Source: Shewanella sp. MBTL60-007 (GTDB lineage: Bacteria > Pseudomonadota > Gammaproteobacteria > Enterobacterales > Shewanellaceae). Taken from it: a stretch of DNA of 64,000 nucleotides. Shown here piece by piece: positions 60,554-64,000 of this stretch (position 1 is its first letter; every line of letters begins with the position of its first letter). The translations under genes and the position numbers were made by a program. The notes under the pieces are model-generated. The model was given only the letters and a program-made list of their open reading frames with translations. It did no database searches and was not told the DNA's origin. The stretch lies in contig NZ_BPET01000002.1 in NCBI RefSeq assembly GCF_019654915.1, positions 1-64,000 on the forward strand, in the 5' to 3' direction.

Positions 60554-62341
60554 TTAATTAAATACCAGTGAGCGCTGAGTCTCGTCGCTTTTGCTCTGCA
60601 GCTCAAGCTCTGGACTATATAACGTTACCCTATTACGACCCGAGTGTTTCGATGCATAAAGCGCAATATCGGCACGCTTTAAAACCGGATCTAAACTGAG
60701 ATCCTCTCGGTCATTGCTCGATACACCAAAGCTCGCACTAATATTAAACACATGCCCTGAGTACTTGGTATCGATCGCTTCTATCGCGTCCTTACAACGC
60801 TCGGCTATCTTCAGTGCTGTTTTCTCGCAAGAATAGGGCAGAAAAAGGGCAAACTCTTCACCTCCCATGCGAGTAAAAATGTCGCTATCACGAATAAGTG
60901 GTTTGATCACCGACACCACATGTTTTAGCACCCAGTCTCCGGTTGCATGACCGAAGCTGTCATTGATGTTTTTAAACAGATCTAAGTCAAGCACAACCAC
61001 AGAAAAGTGTGCTTTACGCAAACTAACTTGTACGAACTCGTTCTCGGCAAAGTCCTGACCCGCGCCGCGATTATAAACACCCGTTAGCCTGTCTGTTAAG
61101 GCCAACTTCCGGTAACGCTGCTTTTGCCTGTGGCTATACAATAAAAACAGCGACAGGAAGATTACGCTCCCCGCTAACATAGTCATAATCATCACATCAT
61201 TTGTCTTGTCAGAACGATCTAGCTCTTTCTGCGCCTCTACCAGCTGCCGCTCCTGATTGAGTAATGCGATTTCTCGTGCCTGCTCTTGGTGTTTAAACTT
61301 AGCCATCTGATAGGCATTAGCCTTGGCTTTAGTGTCATCGAGGACTAAATTACTATAGTGTTGATGGGACTCAAGGTAATCATGTGCAAGTTTGTACTGC
61401 TTTGACTCTAAGTATCGCTGCGACAATACTTTCGCGGCAATGGCTTTATATCCGACATTACTGGGTTCATCACTTAACCCCATCACTTTATTAGCATACT
61501 CTTCAGCTTGAGAATACTTCTTGAGTCGCAGGCTTGTCTTGGCAAGCAAAGCATGAACACTTATTATCTCCGCTTTATAGCCATACTTAATGTATCCGGC
61601 AAGGATCTCATTAAGTTGTACCTCCGCTCTTTGAAAATCATCCATTTTTATGGCTATTTCAGCCAAACCTTTTCCAGACACGAAACCGAATAAAGGAAAT
61701 TCTTTGTTTTCACAATATGCCTTACTCCGAGCAAACCCTTTCTCGGCTTCTAAGTATTTAAATTCATTCAAGTCTGCATATGAACTCAAAATTAGTGAAA
61801 AACAACGAAGCCGACTATTACCTTCTTTAGTATATAAAAGCGCCCGCTCACTGTATTCTCTAAGTTCTTCATTAGCATCTAGGTTTAACGCTAAATTAGC
61901 CAACCTAACATAGGCGCCAGCCTTAGTATCAAGATCATCGCCTACCTTAATTTTTTTTAGGTAGCTATCCATCAACTGAAATGCTTCGCTATACTGTCGT
62001 AAACCAAGTAAATTTGCGGATTGATATTGATAAATATCCGTCAATAGCTCATCACTTAGATCATAATTTTCAACGCTTAGCAATAATTCCTTAGAAGATT
62101 GATACTCTCCTGCATAGCTCTTTTGAATAGCTTGATAAACAATCAATCTAAATTGCTGCTGTTGAGTTAGCCCATCCCAAGAAGTAAGCAAATTATCAAT
62201 TAACTCCTCGACTTCTTCAGGAGAAGAGCTAATAGCCTTATCAATTTGAGACAAGGCTAAATCGTAGCGAACCTTACTTTCCTCCCCATAAACTGGACAG
62301 AAAAGAATAAAAGTAAGGCATAAAGCTACAATTAATTTCAT
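60554..62341 (-). CDS. Periplasmic TPR/GGDEF diguanylate cyclase
   Basis: 595 residues. A signal peptide (residues 1-19, ending PVYGEES) is followed by a TPR-like helical region (about 25-370), a TM helix (about 385-405, MLAGSVIFLSLFLLYSHRQK) and a C-terminal GGDEF domain (about 415-580). The active site reads GGEEF, and an inhibitory RxxD (RDSD) lies five residues upstream, so it should make c-di-GMP with product inhibition. It starts 3 bp after the stop of the borosin precursor gene and has no clear ribosome-binding site, indicating translation coupling and membership of that operon. TPRs may sense a periplasmic peptide or protein. Confidence 0.9.
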   Translation of the reverse strand: MKLIVALCLTFILFCPVYGEESKVRYDLALSQIDKAISSSPEEVEELIDNLLTSWDGLTQQQQFRLIVYQAIQKSYAGEYQSSKELLLSVENYDLSDELLTDIYQYQSANLLGLRQYSEAFQLMDSYLKKIKVGDDLDTKAGAYVRLANLALNLDANEELREYSERALLYTKEGNSRLRCFSLILSSYADLNEFKYLEAEKGFARSKAYCENKEFPLFGFVSGKGLAEIAIKMDDFQRAEVQLNEILAGYIKYGYKAEIISVHALLAKTSLRLKKYSQAEEYANKVMGLSDEPSNVGYKAIAAKVLSQRYLESKQYKLAHDYLESHQHYSNLVLDDTKAKANAYQMAKFKHQEQAREIALLNQERQLVEAQKELDRSDKTNDVMIMTMLAGSVIFLSLFLLYSHRQKQRYRKLALTDRLTGVYNRGAGQDFAENEFVQVSLRKAHFSVVVLDLDLFKNINDSFGHATGDWVLKHVVSVIKPLIRDSDIFTRMGGEEFALFLPYSCEKTALKIAERCKDAIEAIDTKYSGHVFNISASFGVSSNDREDLSLDPVLKRADIALYASKHSGRNRVTLYSPELELQSKSDETQRSLVFN

Positions 62342-62344
62342 ACT

Positions 62345-62560
62345 TTATTTTTTATCAGATGAATAGATCAAAATAAGCGAACGATAATTCTGGCCACCTG
62401 ATAGTGATTTAATCTGGTTGTCATCGCCCGACATCACCGCTTGGATTTCATCATCACTTAGACCATTGGCCTGCATCACACCTTGAGGATCTTGCTTATA
62501 CTCCTCTAGTAGTTTGGCATCTGAACCTAACTTTTCGAAAAACTCATTAAACTTTGACAT
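62345..62560 (-). CDS. Split-borosin precursor peptide (SonA-like)
   Basis: 71 residues. The helical leader MSKFNEFFEKLGSDAKLLEE, then YKQDPQGVMQANGLSDDEIQ and AVMSGD form a borosin-binding domain like that of SonA, the free-standing borosin precursor of Shewanella oneidensis. The C-terminal core is NYRSLILIYSSDKK. By position against SonA as I remember it, methylation would fall near I63 and I65. AAGGGA lies upstream of the ATG. The methyltransferase gene is upstream in the same operon; the cyclase gene follows by 3 bp. It is the substrate peptide of the cluster. Confidence 0.82.
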   Translation of the reverse strand: MSKFNEFFEKLGSDAKLLEEYKQDPQGVMQANGLSDDEIQAVMSGDDNQIKSLSGGQNYRSLILIYSSDKK

Positions 62561-62620
62561 TTATATTCCCTTAAATTAAATGAACATCTTTGGTTTGTTT
62601 TACTTTTCACTTTTACTTTT

Positions 62621-62839
62621 TTACTTCTCAATTTCTTGTTTGCATAGATAAGCTGAAAAACCTCTGACACTCTTAGTACCCGACAATGGCTTTAACTGGT
62701 TAATATCATCCGAATTCACCATTTGGAGCTCATCACCTAGGCCATTGGCCCGCGCCACCGCTTGAGGATTTTGTTTATACCCAGCTAACAACTTTGCATT
62801 TAAACCTTATTTCTCGAAAAACTGATTAAACTTTGACAT
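62621..62839 (-). pseudogene. Second borosin precursor with in-frame stop
   Basis: Direct translation of the minus strand from the ATG at 62839 gives MSKFNQFFEK, a TAA stop at codon 11 (TTA in the intact copy), then GLNAKLLAGYKQNPQAVARA, a one-codon deletion, and a core ending FSAYLCKQEIEK before TAA at 62621-62623. The alignment with the intact copy runs over its whole length, and even the leader TTAAGGGA upstream is shared, so this is a decayed tandem duplicate. Its core sequence differs strongly from the intact one and may once have encoded a different product. Confidence 0.85.
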
Positions 62840-62880
62840 TTTTAATCCCTTAAATTAAATGAAACACGTTATCGTTATAT

Positions 62881-63684
62881 TTAGCCTAGCTCTTCTGCGG
62901 TGATCCCAAGCTTGGCCAATACCTCATGGTTAAACTCAAGCTCCCGCGAAGGCGGAATAAGCAAGGTCGTGATAGCTGAAAGCTGCGCAAATGGCAGTTG
63001 TTTCAATGCTATTCTCTCTATTCTCGGAGTCTGAGTCGGCAAATTAGGCGCCTCATAGAGCACGATTTCATGCTCAAGCGGATACCACTCATTAAGTTGC
63101 TCCACTAAAACCTGTAATCTATCCGATGAAGTATGAAATTCGGTTAAGGTGTGCTCGCCAGCAATGCCTATCTGCCATAACAAGAGGTGGGTTGTTGGAT
63201 CTGGAGTATGCTTATAGAACATAAACTGGCTGGCTTCGAAACTTTGATGACCAGAAGCGCCGGGATCGATGCCCACATCGGCCCATAAACAGGCCTCAGC
63301 AGAAATGCCCGGCTCCATTTGTGCCTGATAGCCCTCTCCTCTAGCTCTAGCAATCGCAAAGTGAGACACACAAGCAAACACGCCTGGGTGACCATATAAG
63401 GCACAGACGACTTTTTTGCCTAAGCGCACTTGCTCCAAAATAGCGGCCACCATCTGCTCATAGGTATCGCGACGGCTTTTAACTTCTCCCTCTCGAGCAT
63501 AATAGGGCTGAAGACTGCGCACATCTTGATTAAGCGACTCCAGCCAATGCTGGGCAAACCCATCAGGTACCAGAGAAAACACCACATCAGCGTACTCAAT
63601 ATAGCTTTTGCTCAATATGCTAATTTGTCCGGCTAAATTGAGCCCGGTGCCGACACAAACCAAAGATCCTTTTTCTGTTGTCAT
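62881..63684 (-). CDS. Split-borosin alpha-N-methyltransferase (SonM-like)
   Basis: 267 residues of the tetrapyrrole-methylase (SAM) fold. LVCVGTGLNLAGQISILS is the N-terminal SAM loop, YYAREGEVKSRRDTYEQM carries the Tyr/Arg residues typical of borosin catalytic sites, and VCALYGHPGVFACVSHFAI and QMEPGISAEACLWADVGIDP complete the fold. No cobalamin, siroheme or diphthamide genes are nearby. A short precursor with the matching binding domain lies downstream, so I call it a free-standing borosin methyltransferase that N-methylates peptide backbone amides, like S. oneidensis SonM. It has no fused core peptide. It is the first gene of the operon. Confidence 0.85.
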   Translation of the reverse strand: MTTEKGSLVCVGTGLNLAGQISILSKSYIEYADVVFSLVPDGFAQHWLESLNQDVRSLQPYYAREGEVKSRRDTYEQMVAAILEQVRLGKKVVCALYGHPGVFACVSHFAIARARGEGYQAQMEPGISAEACLWADVGIDPGASGHQSFEASQFMFYKHTPDPTTHLLLWQIGIAGEHTLTEFHTSSDRLQVLVEQLNEWYPLEHEIVLYEAPNLPTQTPRIERIALKQLPFAQLSAITTLLIPPSRELEFNHEVLAKLGITAEELG

Positions 63685-64000
63685 CTACTCTCTGCCTATC
63701 GATGTAAACTTTATTCTTGTTCTAGCTAATTTTTTACAGCCGCTGACCAAAGCTTAACTTTCAGGGCTTTGGCTTCATACTTGGATTTCTAAGGTTAGAT
63801 TTAAAGGCTTAAATTTCATGAAAAAACAATGTTAACTTAACACAACATTTCTGCAACTTAAACCAGAATTAGACTAGTGCGTCTTCTTTCTCAAAGTGGC
63901 CTGAATGACTTTCAGTAAAAGCTTTCTTATCAGTAAGGTAAAGTGAATTATTTGAGGTAGATAACAAGGTAGTCTTATCTAAGATTAAATGACAAAACGA
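63685..64000. other. Upstream region of the borosin operon
   Basis: No gene and no recognisable operator seen. It should contain the operon promoter. Confidence 0.4.

Noticed and set aside
62881..63684. Cobalamin/siroheme precorrin methyltransferase
   Set aside because: The fold matches, but no tetrapyrrole genes are nearby and a borosin-type precursor follows directly.

Overview
The window looks like a chromosomal segment from a marine gammaproteobacterium, most probably Shewanella. This rests on gene content and order read from the translations: the rlmN-pilW-rodZ-ispG-hisS-yfgM-bamB-der block, guaBA, cydABX, malate synthase, and a free-standing borosin methyltransferase of the kind known from Shewanella oneidensis. 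No database search was possible. No tRNA, rRNA or CRISPR array was seen.

Layout. Positions 1-4.2 kb are the right end of an integrated element: an SMC/Rad50-like ATPase cut by the window edge, and a convergent P4-type tyrosine integrase. From 4.2 to 14.3 kb lie a DAACS symporter, a methyltransferase, small conserved proteins, an outer-membrane barrel, and a TetR-controlled RND efflux pair with clear operator palindromes. From 14.2 to 17 kb there is an AT-rich islet: a frame-disrupted ferredoxin, a haem-oxygenase-like diiron oxidase and an EamA exporter. It is bracketed by two diverged copies of the ydcH upstream region, the second carrying a dead ydcH fragment. From 17 to 32.8 kb are a Cache chemoreceptor, a lipoprotein, cydABX (bd oxidase), a micro-ORF with a structured leader, purL, mltF, tadA and an OafA-type acyltransferase. 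From 32.8 to 47.4 kb are housekeeping genes (guaBA, xseA, der to rlmN). From 47.4 to 60 kb are a CNNM/CBS membrane protein, a 5'-nucleotidase-like enzyme, two GNAT acetyltransferases, a chromosomal ParA/ribbon-helix-helix pair preceded by 18-bp phased repeats, an MtfA peptidase, a HDOD-GAF protein and malate synthase.

The most interesting system is at the right end (60.5-63.7 kb, minus strand). It is a four-part operon: a split borosin alpha-N-methyltransferase, a decayed tandem precursor copy with an in-frame stop, an intact 71-residue precursor peptide, and 3 bp downstream a periplasmic-TPR/GGDEF diguanylate cyclase. This ties backbone N-methylated peptide (RiPP) production to a likely c-di-GMP signalling protein. 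Secondary leads are the ferredoxin/diiron-oxidase/EamA islet, the ParA-RHH iteron-like repeats, a predicted H-type pseudoknot at 29.9 kb, and the structured micro-ORF transcript at 23.7-24.0 kb.
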